Assembly: GCA_964531385.1 (NCBI GenBank)
Contig: CAZHGC010000006.1
Span: 48,160 to 112,159 of the forward strand
Length of the DNA: 64,000 nt
From: MGBC114079 sp964531385
GTDB lineage: Bacteria > Bacillota > Clostridia > Lachnospirales > CAG-274
Direction: 5' to 3'
Shown one piece after another: positions 17,436-26,252 of the stretch. The notes beneath the pieces were generated by a model. It worked only from the letters and a program-made list of their open reading frames with translations, did not search any database and was not told the DNA's origin. Each line of letters starts with the position of its first letter. Within the stretch, counting starts at the first letter, position 1. A program made the translations under genes and the position numbers.

Positions 17436-18515
17436 TTATTTACCCTCCTCAATAATTTTTAAAAATCTGTCAAACAAAAATTGAGTGTCCAAAGGTCCCG
17501 GCGTAGCTTCCGGGTGGAACTGAACGCTGTAAATAGGTTTTGTTTTGTGTTTAATTCCCTCAATACTTCCGTCGTTTACATTAACAAAAGTTGCCTCAAC
17601 ATCATCAGCCAATTCGCTAACAACAAACTCGTGATTTTGAGATGTAATATAAACCCTGCCTGTTTTAAGGTCTTTAACAGGGTGGTTTCCGCCATGATGT
17701 CCAAATTTCAAACGTGATGTATTACAACCCAAAGCAAGAGATATAATTTGATGTCCAAGACAAATTCCAAGGGTTGGAATATTTTTTTCCAAAAGTTTTT
17801 TAACAGTTTCAACAACATTCGGAATATCTTTCGGGTTTCCCGGTCCGTTTCCAAGGAAAAGAGCATCAGGATTACATTCAAGAATTTCCTCAGCAGAAGA
17901 AAACGCAGGGAAAACAGTAAGTTTACAGCCTCTCTTGTGTAAATCACGTAAAATACCTTTTTTAATTCCACAATCCAAAACAGCCAAATGAGTTCCTTTT
18001 CCGCTCATAACATATTTTTCTTCCGGAGTAACTTCTTTAACGGCATCTTTGTTTGTATATGTGTCAAATTTTTGTTTAATTTGGCTCGGCGTAAGGTCAT
18101 CAACTCTCGTTGTAATAATGCCAAGCATAGTTCCGTTGTCTCTCAAAACTCTTGTCAAGGCTCTCGTATCAATGCCCTCAATACCCATAATTTTATGCTG
18201 TTTAAGGAACCCGTCAAGTTCCATTTCGCATCTCCAGTTGTTCGGCATATCACATTTTTCACGAACAACAAAACCTTTAAGATAAGGCTTTCTGCTTTCC
18301 ATATCTTCAAGATTTATTCCATAATTTCCAATAAGAGGATAAGTCATTGTAACAATCTGTCCCGCAAAAGATGGGTCTGTCAAAGTTTCCTGATAACCTG
18401 TCATACCTGTTGTAAAAACAACTTCTCCAACAGTTTCCTTTAAATATCCAAAGGCATTTCCTTTAAATTTCATTCCGTTCTGGAGTATAAGTTCAGCTTT
18501 AATAGTTTTTTCCAT
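17436..18515 (-). CDS. carA: Carbamoyl-phosphate synthase small subunit (glutaminase)
   Basis: A 359-residue CarA. The N-terminal half is the CPSase small-chain domain with TGMTGYQETLTDPS (about 36-49). The C-terminal class I glutamine amidotransferase has the nucleophile Cys in PTLGICLGHQIIS (about 245) and the His-Glu pair in VQFHPEATPGP near 331-341. It hydrolyses glutamine and channels ammonia to CarB. It follows pyrF by three bases and precedes carB by two, tightly packed within the pyr operon. Confidence 0.97.
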   Translation of the reverse strand: MEKTIKAELILQNGMKFKGNAFGYLKETVGEVVFTTGMTGYQETLTDPSFAGQIVTMTYPLIGNYGINLEDMESRKPYLKGFVVREKCDMPNNWRCEMELDGFLKQHKIMGIEGIDTRALTRVLRDNGTMLGIITTRVDDLTPSQIKQKFDTYTNKDAVKEVTPEEKYVMSGKGTHLAVLDCGIKKGILRDLHKRGCKLTVFPAFSSAEEILECNPDALFLGNGPGNPKDIPNVVETVKKLLEKNIPTLGICLGHQIISLALGCNTSRLKFGHHGGNHPVKDLKTGRVYITSQNHEFVVSELADDVEATFVNVNDGSIEGIKHKTKPIYSVQFHPEATPGPLDTQFLFDRFLKIIEEGK

Positions 18516-18518
18516 AGT

Positions 18519-19445
18519 CTAAATACATCTCCTTAAATCATTTTTCATATCAATAACAGCTTGTCTTGATGCTTTTGCAAATTGTTCTTCCGAAAAACTG
18601 TTTTTATAAGGTTCTTTTGTATAAGCCGCAATAATTCCTCTTGATGAATTAACAATAGCACCAAGTCCGTCTTTGTTAAAGCAAACAGCAAGGTCCTCTG
18701 CCTTTCCGCCTTGTGCACCATATCCCGGAACAAGGAAGAAAGTATTCGGCATAACTTCACGAAGTCTCTTTGCCTGCTCTGGGTGAGTCGCTCCAACAAC
18801 AGCACCAACTTCGCTAAAACCGTTTGTTCCAATAAGTTCTTCGCCCCATTTTGAAATAAGACTTCCAACTTTTTCATAAAGAGGAACACCGTCAACAATC
18901 AAATCTTGAATTTCACCGCTGTTAGGATTTGAAGTTTTTGCAAGAACAAACAAACCTCTTTCATATTTTTTACAATCTTCAAGAAACGGAGTAATCGAAT
19001 CAGAGCCAAGATAAGGATTAAGCGTTATAAAATCTTCTTTAAAAACTTCATAATCAATGCCGTCAACATTTGCTCTTCCAATGTGTCCGTCAGAATAAGC
19101 CTGTCCTGTAGATGCAATGTCGCTTCTTTTAATGTCACCAATTACAATAAGCCCTCTTTTTTTTGCATATTCAATTGTTTTAACATATGCTTTAAGACCG
19201 CTAATTCCATACCTTTCATACATTGCAATTTGTGGCTTGACCGCAGGAACCAAATCATAAATTTCATCAATAATCATTTTGTTAAAAATAAGTATTGCCT
19301 TGCCCATTCCTTTCAAAGTTTTGCCATACTTCGCAAAAGCTTCTTCTTTGATAAATGAAGGAATAAACGCTTGATTTGGGTCAAGTCCAACAACGGTCGG
19401 GTTTCCTGTAGCTTTAATTTTGTCAATAAGTTTGTCAATTACCAT
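18519..19445 (-). CDS. pyrF: Orotidine 5'-phosphate decarboxylase
   Basis: A 308-residue OMP decarboxylase of the longer type 2 family. It keeps the catalytic Asp-Lys pattern in GLIVIGDIKRSDIAST (about 93-108), the GLDPNQAFIP N-terminus and the phosphate-gripping VPGYGAQGGKAEDL stretch near 251. It converts OMP to UMP, the last step of the pathway. Its start overlaps the pyrC stop by one base. Note that pyrE, whose product supplies OMP, is not in this operon or window. Confidence 0.95.
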   Translation of the reverse strand: MVIDKLIDKIKATGNPTVVGLDPNQAFIPSFIKEEAFAKYGKTLKGMGKAILIFNKMIIDEIYDLVPAVKPQIAMYERYGISGLKAYVKTIEYAKKRGLIVIGDIKRSDIASTGQAYSDGHIGRANVDGIDYEVFKEDFITLNPYLGSDSITPFLEDCKKYERGLFVLAKTSNPNSGEIQDLIVDGVPLYEKVGSLISKWGEELIGTNGFSEVGAVVGATHPEQAKRLREVMPNTFFLVPGYGAQGGKAEDLAVCFNKDGLGAIVNSSRGIIAAYTKEPYKNSFSEEQFAKASRQAVIDMKNDLRRCI

Positions 19446-20743
19446 TATTTAAACTCCTCTCTAAGATTTCCGTTTTCAACAATAATTTTTCCGCCAACAA
19501 TAGTGTAGCAAACTTTTCCTTTAACTTTTCTTCCGCCAAACGGGCTGTTTTTAGCCTTTGAAACAAATTTTTCAACATCGATAACAAATTCCTTGTTCGG
19601 GTCAATAATTGTAACATCGGCACAAGCACCAACGGATAAAGTTCCTTTGTCAGAATTTAAAACCTTTGCTGGGTTCAATGACATTTTTTCAATAAGTTGC
19701 GAAGGTGTCAAAACTCCTGTGCAAACAAGTTCCGAAACAGCCAAGCAAAGCGAAGTTTCAAGTCCAACAATACCGTTTGCCGCTTTTTCAAATTCACAAT
19801 TTTTTTCATCAACGTGATGAGGTGCGTGGTCTGTTGAAATAACTTCAATAATGTTATCTTTAAGAGCTTGTTTCAAAGCCTCAACATCTTCCTTTGTTCT
19901 AAGCGGAGGATTCATTTTAAAATTTGCATCATAATCGCAAATATCATCTTCGGAAAGGGTAAAATGATGCGGAGTAACTTCCGCCGTAACCGAAACTCCT
20001 CTTTCCTTAGCCTGCCTAATAAGTTCAACACAGCCCTTTGTGCTCATATGACAAAGATGAAGTTTTGCATTAACGCTGTCCGCAAGAATAATATCTCTCG
20101 AAACAATAACTTCTTCAGAATCGTTTGAAATCCCTTTAAGTCCAAGTAAAGCAGCTTTTTCTCCTGCGTTCATTTGCCCTTTTCCAACAAGGTTCAAATC
20201 TTCACAATGTGAGAAAACAGGCAAATTAAACATACTTGCATATTTAAGGGAAGTTTTCATAAGACCTGCATTTTCAACACTTCTCCCATCTTCGGAAATA
20301 GCACAAATTCCAACTTCCGCCATTTTTCCAATATCCGCAAGCTCTTCTCCTTTTTGCCCTTTCGTAATGCTCCCAATCGGCAAAACATTAACAACACTTT
20401 CTCTTTCGGCTTTCATATTGATATATTCAACAATAATTTCATTATCAACAACAGGCTTTGTGTTCGGCATACAGCAAATTGTTGTAAAACCGCCAACAGC
20501 CGCACTTCTCGAACCGCTTTTAATAGTTTCTTTTCTTTCAAATCCCGGTTCACGCAAATGAACGTGTAAATCAATAAGCCCCGGAACAACCCAAAGTCCG
20601 TCCGCATCAATAACTTTTTCCGCATCATCAGAAATGCTTTCGCAAACTTTCGTTATTTTCCCGTCGCAAATAAGAACATCGCAAACTTTATCCAAAGAGT
20701 TTGCCGGGTCAATAACACGCCCGTTTTTAATCAAAATTTTCAT
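19445..20743 (-). CDS. pyrC: Dihydroorotase (active copy)
   Basis: A 432-residue type I dihydroorotase that cyclises carbamoyl aspartate to dihydroorotate. All six expected metal ligands are present: His60 and His62 (DLHVHLREPG), Asp152 (SEDGRS), His179 (FSHCED), His232 (LCHMSTKG) and Asp305 (STDHAPH). This makes it the catalytic copy, in contrast to the degenerate paralogue at 42193-43467. It lies six bases after pyrB; in several bacteria type I dihydroorotase and aspartate transcarbamoylase assemble into one complex, and the gene pairing fits that. Confidence 0.97.
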   Translation of the reverse strand: MKILIKNGRVIDPANSLDKVCDVLICDGKITKVCESISDDAEKVIDADGLWVVPGLIDLHVHLREPGFERKETIKSGSRSAAVGGFTTICCMPNTKPVVDNEIIVEYINMKAERESVVNVLPIGSITKGQKGEELADIGKMAEVGICAISEDGRSVENAGLMKTSLKYASMFNLPVFSHCEDLNLVGKGQMNAGEKAALLGLKGISNDSEEVIVSRDIILADSVNAKLHLCHMSTKGCVELIRQAKERGVSVTAEVTPHHFTLSEDDICDYDANFKMNPPLRTKEDVEALKQALKDNIIEVISTDHAPHHVDEKNCEFEKAANGIVGLETSLCLAVSELVCTGVLTPSQLIEKMSLNPAKVLNSDKGTLSVGACADVTIIDPNKEFVIDVEKFVSKAKNSPFGGRKVKGKVCYTIVGGKIIVENGNLREEFK

Positions 20744-20749
20744 ATATGT

Positions 20750-21670
20750 TTACAAGCTCCTTTCCGTTAAAAGTTTCAAAATAGCCATTCTCACAGCAAC
20801 ACCGTTTTTAACTTGAACATTAATAACCGAGTGCTTTCCGTCAATAACTTCGGTGCTAAGTTCAATTCCTCTGTTAACAGGTCCGGGGTGCATAACAAGA
20901 ACATCATCTTTTGCATATTTAAGAATATCACTGTTCACACCAAACAAACTGCTATATTCTCTAAGGCTCGGAAACGGCATAGCTTTTTGCCGTTCAAATT
21001 GAATTCTAAGCCCCATAACAACATCAGCATCACTAACAGCTTTCGGAACATCTGTAACAACATCAACGCCAAGAGATTTCATAGAGTTTGAAACAAGAGT
21101 TGACGGTCCCGCCAAAGTAACCTTTGCACCAAGCTTAGTAAGCCCAAAAACATTGCTTCTTGCAACTCTGCTGTGAGCAATATCTCCAAGGATAGTAACG
21201 TTAAGACCTTCAAATTTCTTTTTGTATTCAAGAATTGTAAACAAGTCCAAAAGTGCTTGTGTTGGGTGCTCGTTTGTTCCATCTCCGGCATTAACAACAG
21301 AAGCTTTAACATTCTTTGCAAGAATATGAGCCGCCCCTGTCATAGAATGACGAATAATCATAACGTTAATGCCCATTTGGTCCAAAGTTATACCCGTATC
21401 GATAAGACTTTCGCCCTTGTTAACACTACTTGTTGCAACGCCCAAATCTTTAACAATTGCACCAAGATAATCACCCGCAAGCATAAAAGACATTTTTGTT
21501 CTTGTGCTGTTTTCATAAAATAAAGTAACAACACTTGCCGATTTCAACTCATCACTGCGTTTTGCAGGATTATCGATTTTTTCTTTCATATCTTTTGCGG
21601 TTTCAAGAATGGACATAATTTCGTTTTCACTCAAATCCCTAAGCCCAAGGAGGTCTTTTCTGTTAAACAT
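20750..21670 (-). CDS. pyrB: Aspartate carbamoyltransferase catalytic chain (active copy)
   Basis: A 306-residue PyrB that condenses carbamoyl phosphate with aspartate. The carbamoyl-phosphate loop STRT is at 55-58, the Ser81/Lys85 pair in TSSVNKGES, Arg107, His135 and Gln138 in HPTQ, Arg168, Arg222 and Gln224 follow, and HPGPVNRG lies at 261-268. No pyrI regulatory gene is nearby. It is the first structural gene of the pyr operon, about 85 bases after a leader terminator, with GCGAGG before the start. It is the reference for judging the degenerate paralogue at 43464-44393. Confidence 0.97.
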   Translation of the reverse strand: MFNRKDLLGLRDLSENEIMSILETAKDMKEKIDNPAKRSDELKSASVVTLFYENSTRTKMSFMLAGDYLGAIVKDLGVATSSVNKGESLIDTGITLDQMGINVMIIRHSMTGAAHILAKNVKASVVNAGDGTNEHPTQALLDLFTILEYKKKFEGLNVTILGDIAHSRVARSNVFGLTKLGAKVTLAGPSTLVSNSMKSLGVDVVTDVPKAVSDADVVMGLRIQFERQKAMPFPSLREYSSLFGVNSDILKYAKDDVLVMHPGPVNRGIELSTEVIDGKHSVINVQVKNGVAVRMAILKLLTERSL

Positions 21671-21754
21671 TACGGCATATCCTCGCTTTCATAAATATTT
21701 TTTCAACAAGACATAAGTTTATACGCATTTTCTTGCGGTTTGCCCTGTAACATC

Positions 21755-21801
21755 AAAAAAGACAATAAAAAGGGTGAAATTAAAACACTCTTTCCATTGT
21801 C
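21755..21801 (-). terminator. Attenuator terminator in the pyr leader
   Basis: On the minus strand a 16-position stem (13 Watson-Crick, two G-U, one mismatch) with a nine-base loop is followed by six T residues. Its whole 5' arm lies inside the last codons of the leader ORF and the stop codon is in the loop, so a ribosome following RNA polymerase closely would prevent it forming. Confidence 0.85.
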
Positions 21802-21890
21802 TCAGCAAATATTTTAGAATAGGAAGTTAAAGGAAAATAACTGTCATAATGAAAAACAACTTTTGATTTAAAAATCTCAATATTCGACAT
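21780..21890 (-). CDS. pyr operon leader peptide (36 aa)
   Basis: A short reading frame with a near-perfect AAGGAGG site nine bases before its ATG, located between the pyr promoter and pyrB. The peptide begins MSNIEIFKSKVV and ends AETMERVF. It is not enriched for one amino acid but its RNA is very U-rich before the terminator arm. The layout mirrors the E. coli pyrBI leader, where UTP shortage stalls polymerase in U-rich RNA, the ribosome catches up and the terminator is suppressed. Unlike E. coli, the stop codon falls in the terminator loop. No PyrR-binding leader was recognised. Function is inferred from layout. Confidence 0.75.
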   Translation of the reverse strand: MSNIEIFKSKVVFHYDSYFPLTSYSKIFAETMERVF

Positions 21891-21929
21891 AATAAATTCC
21901 TCCTTCCTGCCTAATTACGTATTTCTAAA

Positions 21930-21958
21930 ATTTTATCATTTTATGTCGCATTTGTCAA
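21930..21958 (-). promoter_or_regulatory. Sigma-A promoter of the pyr operon
   Basis: Perfect TTGACA (21953-21958), 17-base spacer, TAAAAT (21930-21935). Transcription would start about 33 bases before the leader-peptide ATG. Confidence 0.85.
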
Positions 21959-22008
21959 TATATATATACGCACTAAAAAAAGTTTTACAAATAGAACTTC
22001 AACAATTT

Positions 22009-22599
22009 TCAAACTCCGAAAATTGCCCCAAAAACCGCTCCCAAAGCGATAAACACAACAGGGTGCAATTTTTTAAATTTAACAAAGCCAAAATATACAA
22101 TCGCAAAAAATAAAACATTTCTCCAATTAACAAGCCCAAACAACGAAAAAAACGAAAATGAGAAATCATTAAATTTTTCCCTAAAGAAAAAAGAAATAAT
22201 AAAAATATCCGTCATAGCTCCAAGAACAAGACCCGTTGACGCCGGTCTCAAAGCATAAAAAATACGTTTAACATATTCGTTCGACTTAAATTTTTGAAGA
22301 ATTTTTGAAACAATAAGAATTACAATAATCGGCGGAATAATAATGCTAATTGTCGAAACAGCCGCCCCAACAAGCCCGTCAACTTTAAAACCGGCATAGG
22401 TCGACATATTAATGCCAATAGCCCCGGGGGTCGATTCCGAAACAGCAATCATATCCGTAAGTTCACCAACGGAAAACCAATCGTAATTTTGAGCAATTTC
22501 TTTAAGAAAAGGAATTGTCGCAATCCCTCCGCCAACAGCAAAAAGTCCGGTTTTAACAAATTCAAAAGAAAGATAAAGCAAGTTTAACAAAACGTCCAT
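22009..22599 (-). CDS. Chromate transporter family protein, second half
   Basis: A 196-residue single-domain member of the chromate transporter (ChrA/CHR) family with about six hydrophobic segments. The family signature is visible: FAVGGGIATIPFLKEI near 20-35 and SESTPGAIGINMSTYAG near 53-69. In Firmicutes these short proteins come as adjacent pairs, here with the gene at 22603, and the two halves together correspond to one long ChrA. The substrate is an anion, chromate or perhaps sulfate; it is not established for such pairs. The two genes are four bases apart and clearly one unit. Confidence 0.85.
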   Translation of the reverse strand: MDVLLNLLYLSFEFVKTGLFAVGGGIATIPFLKEIAQNYDWFSVGELTDMIAVSESTPGAIGINMSTYAGFKVDGLVGAAVSTISIIIPPIIVILIVSKILQKFKSNEYVKRIFYALRPASTGLVLGAMTDIFIISFFFREKFNDFSFSFFSLFGLVNWRNVLFFAIVYFGFVKFKKLHPVVFIALGAVFGAIFGV

Positions 22600-22602
22600 T
22601 AT

Positions 22603-23142
22603 TTAAAAATCAGCCCCCTTTCCAAAAATCAACCCGATAATTGCAACAGAAGGCACAATAATAACCGGCGAAACTCCAAAAAAGGCAATCAACAAAAAAG
22701 TTCCCGCAAAAATTGCAAAAGTGAATACTCCTTTAACGCTTTTTCTAAGCATTCCAACAACAGTGTTAATAACCAATGCACAAACAACAATTCTAACACC
22801 GGCAAAAGCATGTTGAATAAATTCAATTTCCGAAACACTTTGCAAAAAAGATGCAATAATACAAATTATAACATAGGACGGAAAAACAAGCCCCAAAGTT
22901 GCAAAAATTCCGCCAAAAACTCCTCCAACTTTCTGCCCGATAAAGGTTGAAACATTAACAGCAATAACGCCCGGCGTACATTGCCCAACAACATAGTAAT
23001 CCATAATTTCTTCGTCTGTTGCCCATTTTTTTGTTCTAACAATTTCCCTTTGTAAAATCGGAAGCATTGCATAACCTCCGCCAAAAGTACAAGCCCCAAT
23101 TTTCATAAATGTAACAAAAAGCAAAAACAAAGTTCTAAACAT
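22603..23142 (-). CDS. Chromate transporter family protein, first half
   Basis: A 179-residue partner of the gene at 22009. It has the parallel signature CTFGGGYAMLPILQREI near 18-34 and GQCTPGVIAVNVSTFIG near 53-69, and several hydrophobic helices. The ATG at 23142 is chosen over the upstream TTG (23157) because GAGGAG lies seven bases ahead of it. The anti-parallel pairing of two short CHR domains is typical of Gram-positive bacteria. Confidence 0.85.
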   Translation of the reverse strand: MFRTLFLLFVTFMKIGACTFGGGYAMLPILQREIVRTKKWATDEEIMDYYVVGQCTPGVIAVNVSTFIGQKVGGVFGGIFATLGLVFPSYVIICIIASFLQSVSEIEFIQHAFAGVRIVVCALVINTVVGMLRKSVKGVFTFAIFAGTFLLIAFFGVSPVIIVPSVAIIGLIFGKGADF

Positions 23143-23205
23143 AAATAAACTCCTCAAGCCAAATTAAAACCATATCATAAACAAATTCATAAAAACTTTT
23201 TAACA

Positions 23206-23228
23206 GGCTGCCGATAAAATCGACAGCC
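23206..23228 (-). terminator. Hairpin after the LUD gene
   Basis: GGCTGTCGAT pairs with ATCGGCAGCC around a three-base loop; a T-rich stretch follows only after about ten bases on the minus strand. It separates the LUD gene from the transporter pair. Confidence 0.6.
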
Positions 23229-23270
23229 CAAAAATTCCACTAAGTCCATATAAATATAATCTTAACTTGT

Positions 23271-23906
23271 CTAATATCCAAGTTCTTCGCCAACAAGAAT
23301 AACTTTTATTCTTCCTTGAAGTCTGCTCATTCTTGTAACAACTGTTTGACAACAAATTGTATCATCGCACAAACAATCGTGACAAACACCTGTTTTTTCG
23401 CAAGGAGTTTTTTTGTCAAGTCTCAATGTATTTATTGCCGCAGCTTTGTTCCTTGCTCTTATCAAAGCCGCCTGTTCATCTGTCTCAAGTTTGTTCATTC
23501 CTGCAACAACAATAACATTTTTCGGGCCATAAATCATCGCCGCAACTCTGTTTCCCGTTCCGTCAATATTAATAAGCTTTCCGTCAAGAGTAAACGCATT
23601 CGTGCTCATCAAATAAAAATCGCTGAAAAAAGCCTTTCTGTAAATTTCTTCAACTTCCTCCTGATTTTTCGCAGCCGACCTGTCAAGCAACTTGTAATTT
23701 CCGTTGGATAATGTTTTAATAAGCTCAATTTCTTTAATCGTTTCAGAACCTCCCCAAGCAATTTCACTGCCTTCAGGAATAAGTTCAACAGCTTTTTTTA
23801 AAGCTTCCTCTTTGTTTTTGCAATAATAAGCTTCAATTCGCCTTTTTGCCATAGCATCAATAACTTTTTTTGCAATAAGTTCATTATATTGTTCTTTAGG
23901 TGTCAT
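23271..23906 (-). CDS. LUD domain protein (LutC/YkgG-like)
   Basis: A 211-residue member of the LUD (DUF162) superfamily, related to the lactate-utilisation proteins LutB/LutC. Recognisable parts are the N-terminal helix with KKVIDAMAKRRIEAYYC, the WGGSET turn near 52-57, STNAFTLDGKLINIDGTGNR near 101-120 and GPKNVIVVAGMNKL near 127. A cluster of seven cysteines within residues 169-187 (CEKTGVCHDCLCDDTICC) is compatible with a metal or Fe-S site. No lutA or lutB partner lies nearby, so its substrate is unknown. It is immediately downstream of lysA (15 bases), perhaps in one transcript. Confidence 0.85.
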   Translation of the reverse strand: MTPKEQYNELIAKKVIDAMAKRRIEAYYCKNKEEALKKAVELIPEGSEIAWGGSETIKEIELIKTLSNGNYKLLDRSAAKNQEEVEEIYRKAFFSDFYLMSTNAFTLDGKLINIDGTGNRVAAMIYGPKNVIVVAGMNKLETDEQAALIRARNKAAAINTLRLDKKTPCEKTGVCHDCLCDDTICCQTVVTRMSRLQGRIKVILVGEELGY

Positions 23907-23921
23907 AAAAATTCGCCTCTT

Positions 23922-25187
23922 TTATTTTTTCAAAGAAATATACTTGCGTACAATATCGTCAAAAGTATCTCTTTCTCTTGTCAAAACAACCTCTCCGTTT
24001 TCACGAATAAAAACTTCTGCCGGTCTCAATCTGTTGTTATAATTTGATGACATTGCGTGTCCATAAGCTCCCGCATCAAGAACACCAAGCAAATCACCCT
24101 CTTTAACATCAGGCAAAACTCTGTCTTTCGCAATAATATCTCCGCTTTCGCAAATGTTTCCAACAACTGTAACAGGTTCTTCTTTTTCAGATTTAACATC
24201 AGAATTTCTGTAAACTTCAATATCGTGATGAGAATCATACATAACAGGTCTTGCAAGAACATTGAACCCAAGATCTGTTCCCGCAAATTTATGAGGTCCG
24301 TTATGTTTAACAGCGTGAACTGTTCCAAGCAAAAGACCGCATTCAGCCGAAATATAACGACCTGGCTCAACTTTAAATGTAATTTCCTTGCCATATTCTT
24401 TTGCAAAATCTTTCAAAACAACGCTAAGCTTTTCGCCCAAATCTTTAAGGTCAAGTCTTTTCTGGTCGTCAAGTTTTTCATATGGAATACCAAATCCACC
24501 GCCAAGGTCAACAAACTCAAGGTCATCAAATTGTTTTGCAATTTCAAGAATAGCCTTAACGCCTTTAATATAAGGTTCACCTTCCATAAATAATGAACCA
24601 ATGTGCTGATTTAAACCAACAAATTTAAGATTATATTTTTTAAGTATCTCCTTAAATTCAGGGATATATTCCGGATTAATAGCAAACTTTGTTTTCTTTC
24701 CCGCAGTAACAACCTTTTCGTGATGTCCTGCACCAACACCGCCGTTAAAACGAGCAGCAATTCTTCCTCCCGGATTAAGTTTGCCATATTGTTCAAGCTG
24801 TGAAAGCGAATCAACACTAATCAAAACATTGTGTTCAATCGCAAATTTCATTTCCTCTTCGGAAACATTGTTGCTAATATAAAAAATCTGTTCCGGTTTA
24901 AAGCCTGCTTTAAGTTCAACAAAAATTTCACCCGGAGACATAGCATCAACATTAAGCCCCTCTTCTCTGACAATTTCAAGAAAAGCAAGATTACCGTTTG
25001 CTTTTGCCGAATAATTAACCGAAAAATTAGGATAAGAAACCAAATTTTTAATTTCTCGGCATCTCTCACGAAGAATACGTTCATTGTAAACATAAAGAGG
25101 ACTTCCATATTTTTCAATCAAATCAAAAGGATTAACCCCTTGAAAAAAATTAACCGAATCTGTCACTTTGCTTTTAAGTTTCTGCAT
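23922..25187 (-). CDS. lysA: Diaminopimelate decarboxylase
   Basis: A 421-residue PLP enzyme of the fold-III (alanine racemase-like) family that makes lysine from meso-diaminopimelate. The PLP lysine is Lys62 in NYSAKANGN. The glycine-rich phosphate site appears as DLGGGFGIPYEKL near 236-248, and the HIGS loop near 195 belongs to the PLP pocket. The C-terminal beta domain holds the substrate Cys in GNICESGDII near 342. No other lysine genes are near. Its transcript would start near 25384 and carry a 152-base hairpin element in the untranslated leader. Confidence 0.93.
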   Translation of the reverse strand: MQKLKSKVTDSVNFFQGVNPFDLIEKYGSPLYVYNERILRERCREIKNLVSYPNFSVNYSAKANGNLAFLEIVREEGLNVDAMSPGEIFVELKAGFKPEQIFYISNNVSEEEMKFAIEHNVLISVDSLSQLEQYGKLNPGGRIAARFNGGVGAGHHEKVVTAGKKTKFAINPEYIPEFKEILKKYNLKFVGLNQHIGSLFMEGEPYIKGVKAILEIAKQFDDLEFVDLGGGFGIPYEKLDDQKRLDLKDLGEKLSVVLKDFAKEYGKEITFKVEPGRYISAECGLLLGTVHAVKHNGPHKFAGTDLGFNVLARPVMYDSHHDIEVYRNSDVKSEKEEPVTVVGNICESGDIIAKDRVLPDVKEGDLLGVLDAGAYGHAMSSNYNNRLRPAEVFIRENGEVVLTRERDTFDDIVRKYISLKK

Positions 25188-25215
25188 AATTACGCTCCCT
25201 TTTCATCTTTGTTTA

Positions 25216-25367
25216 GGACAACACCGCACAATTAAAAATCCAAACCTTGCCAACATTTCAAACGTTGTTCAAAAACATTTTTGTCATAGTCCAAAACTAT
25301 AACTCAAACCTTTTCTTAACAACAAAAATATAACGCAAACTTTGTTTAATAAAATTATGTGTTGTCG
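25216..25367. repeat. Palindromic element, copy B (lysA leader)
   Basis: A 152-base imperfect long hairpin whose ends read GGACAACACCGCACAATT and, reversed and complemented, CGACAACACATAATTT. It shares end sequences and internal TTTTTGT/ACAAAAATAT arms with the elements at 27195 and 40379. It contains no ORF and lies wholly between the lysA promoter and the lysA start. The rest of the 25188-25500 gap holds the promoter only. Confidence 0.65.
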
Positions 25368-25390
25368 TTTTAAGAAAAAACCTTATATTT

Positions 25391-25419
25391 AATATATCAA
25401 AATAACTCGAATATTGCAA
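25391..25419 (-). promoter_or_regulatory. Putative sigma-A promoter of lysA
   Basis: TTGCAA (25414-25419), 17-base spacer, TATATT (25391-25396), on the minus strand. Confidence 0.5.
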
Positions 25420-25500
25420 CAAAAAATTGCTTTTTTTATCATAAAAATTTCCAAAATAAGCCCCAATACTCATATTCATATTTTTAATTATACAAGCATT

Positions 25501-26181
25501 CTAAATCTCGTAAACTTTAAAATCACTATATTCAGCAATAAGCGGTGCCATTTGCCTAAACCCAATTTTTCCGCCTTTCAATAACGGTCCAAAAGTTTTT
25601 CCGTCATCTTCAAAAGAAAAAATTTCAAGTTCATTTATAAAAAATTTCACAACACTTCCTTTTTTAACCAAACCGCAAGTATAGCTTTCCAAAACATCTT
25701 CAACGTTTGGAATTGGGTCTGCCCCTTGTGCCGTCAAATAAAAACCATAGCTTTTTCTCAAATTACAAGTATGAAAACTTCGTTCCTCATCTTTTTTCCT
25801 TCTAAAATATGAAACGTGAAATGCGTTAATATCTCCATGATGATATTGAGGATATTTTCCAACACGCTTTTCAAGCGATTTATCGAAAATATCTTTTCCG
25901 TTTTTCCCAACTGCCGAAAAAAACAAAATGCTAAGTCCCGGTTCTCTAATCGGTAAAAATTTCCATTCAACCAAAATATTTTCGGGGAAATCAAAAGGAC
26001 ACCAGAAAACATACGTTGATTTCAGTCCTTCTTCGCTCTCCTCCAAATTTTGAAGTCGCATTTTTCCGTTAAAAAAAGAAACTTTCCCGTCTCCCTCCAT
26101 AATAAAATCATCAACATCTTCAATTTTTTCAAACTTATTCTCATATATCATTTTTTTCAAATCAACGCCATATTTTTGCAT
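25501..26181 (-). CDS. DUF1961 family protein, YesU-like
   Basis: A 226-residue protein closely resembling Bacillus YesU (DUF1961), a concanavalin/glucanase-like jelly roll. Diagnostic blocks are YVFWCPFDFPENI, REPGLSILFFSA, YHHGDINAFHVSYFRRK, TCNLRKSYGF and GPLLKGGKIGFRQMAP. YesU is encoded in a rhamnogalacturonan-use locus in Bacillus, but no sugar-use genes lie nearby here, so its role is unclear. The ATG at 26181, six bases after GGAGG, is preferred to the earlier ATG at 26202. It is downstream of nadA on the same strand. Confidence 0.88.
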   Translation of the reverse strand: MQKYGVDLKKMIYENKFEKIEDVDDFIMEGDGKVSFFNGKMRLQNLEESEEGLKSTYVFWCPFDFPENILVEWKFLPIREPGLSILFFSAVGKNGKDIFDKSLEKRVGKYPQYHHGDINAFHVSYFRRKKDEERSFHTCNLRKSYGFYLTAQGADPIPNVEDVLESYTCGLVKKGSVVKFFINELEIFSFEDDGKTFGPLLKGGKIGFRQMAPLIAEYSDFKVYEI

Positions 26182-26252
26182 ATTACGCCTCCAAAAAATC
26201 ATTTAAACACATATTCTCCGCCTATAACAACAGTTTAATTTTCAATTTAATT

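Noticed and set aside
21671..21960. PyrR-binding leader before pyrB
   Set aside because: I could not find the conserved anti-antiterminator loop, and the leader frame with overlapping terminator explains the region.
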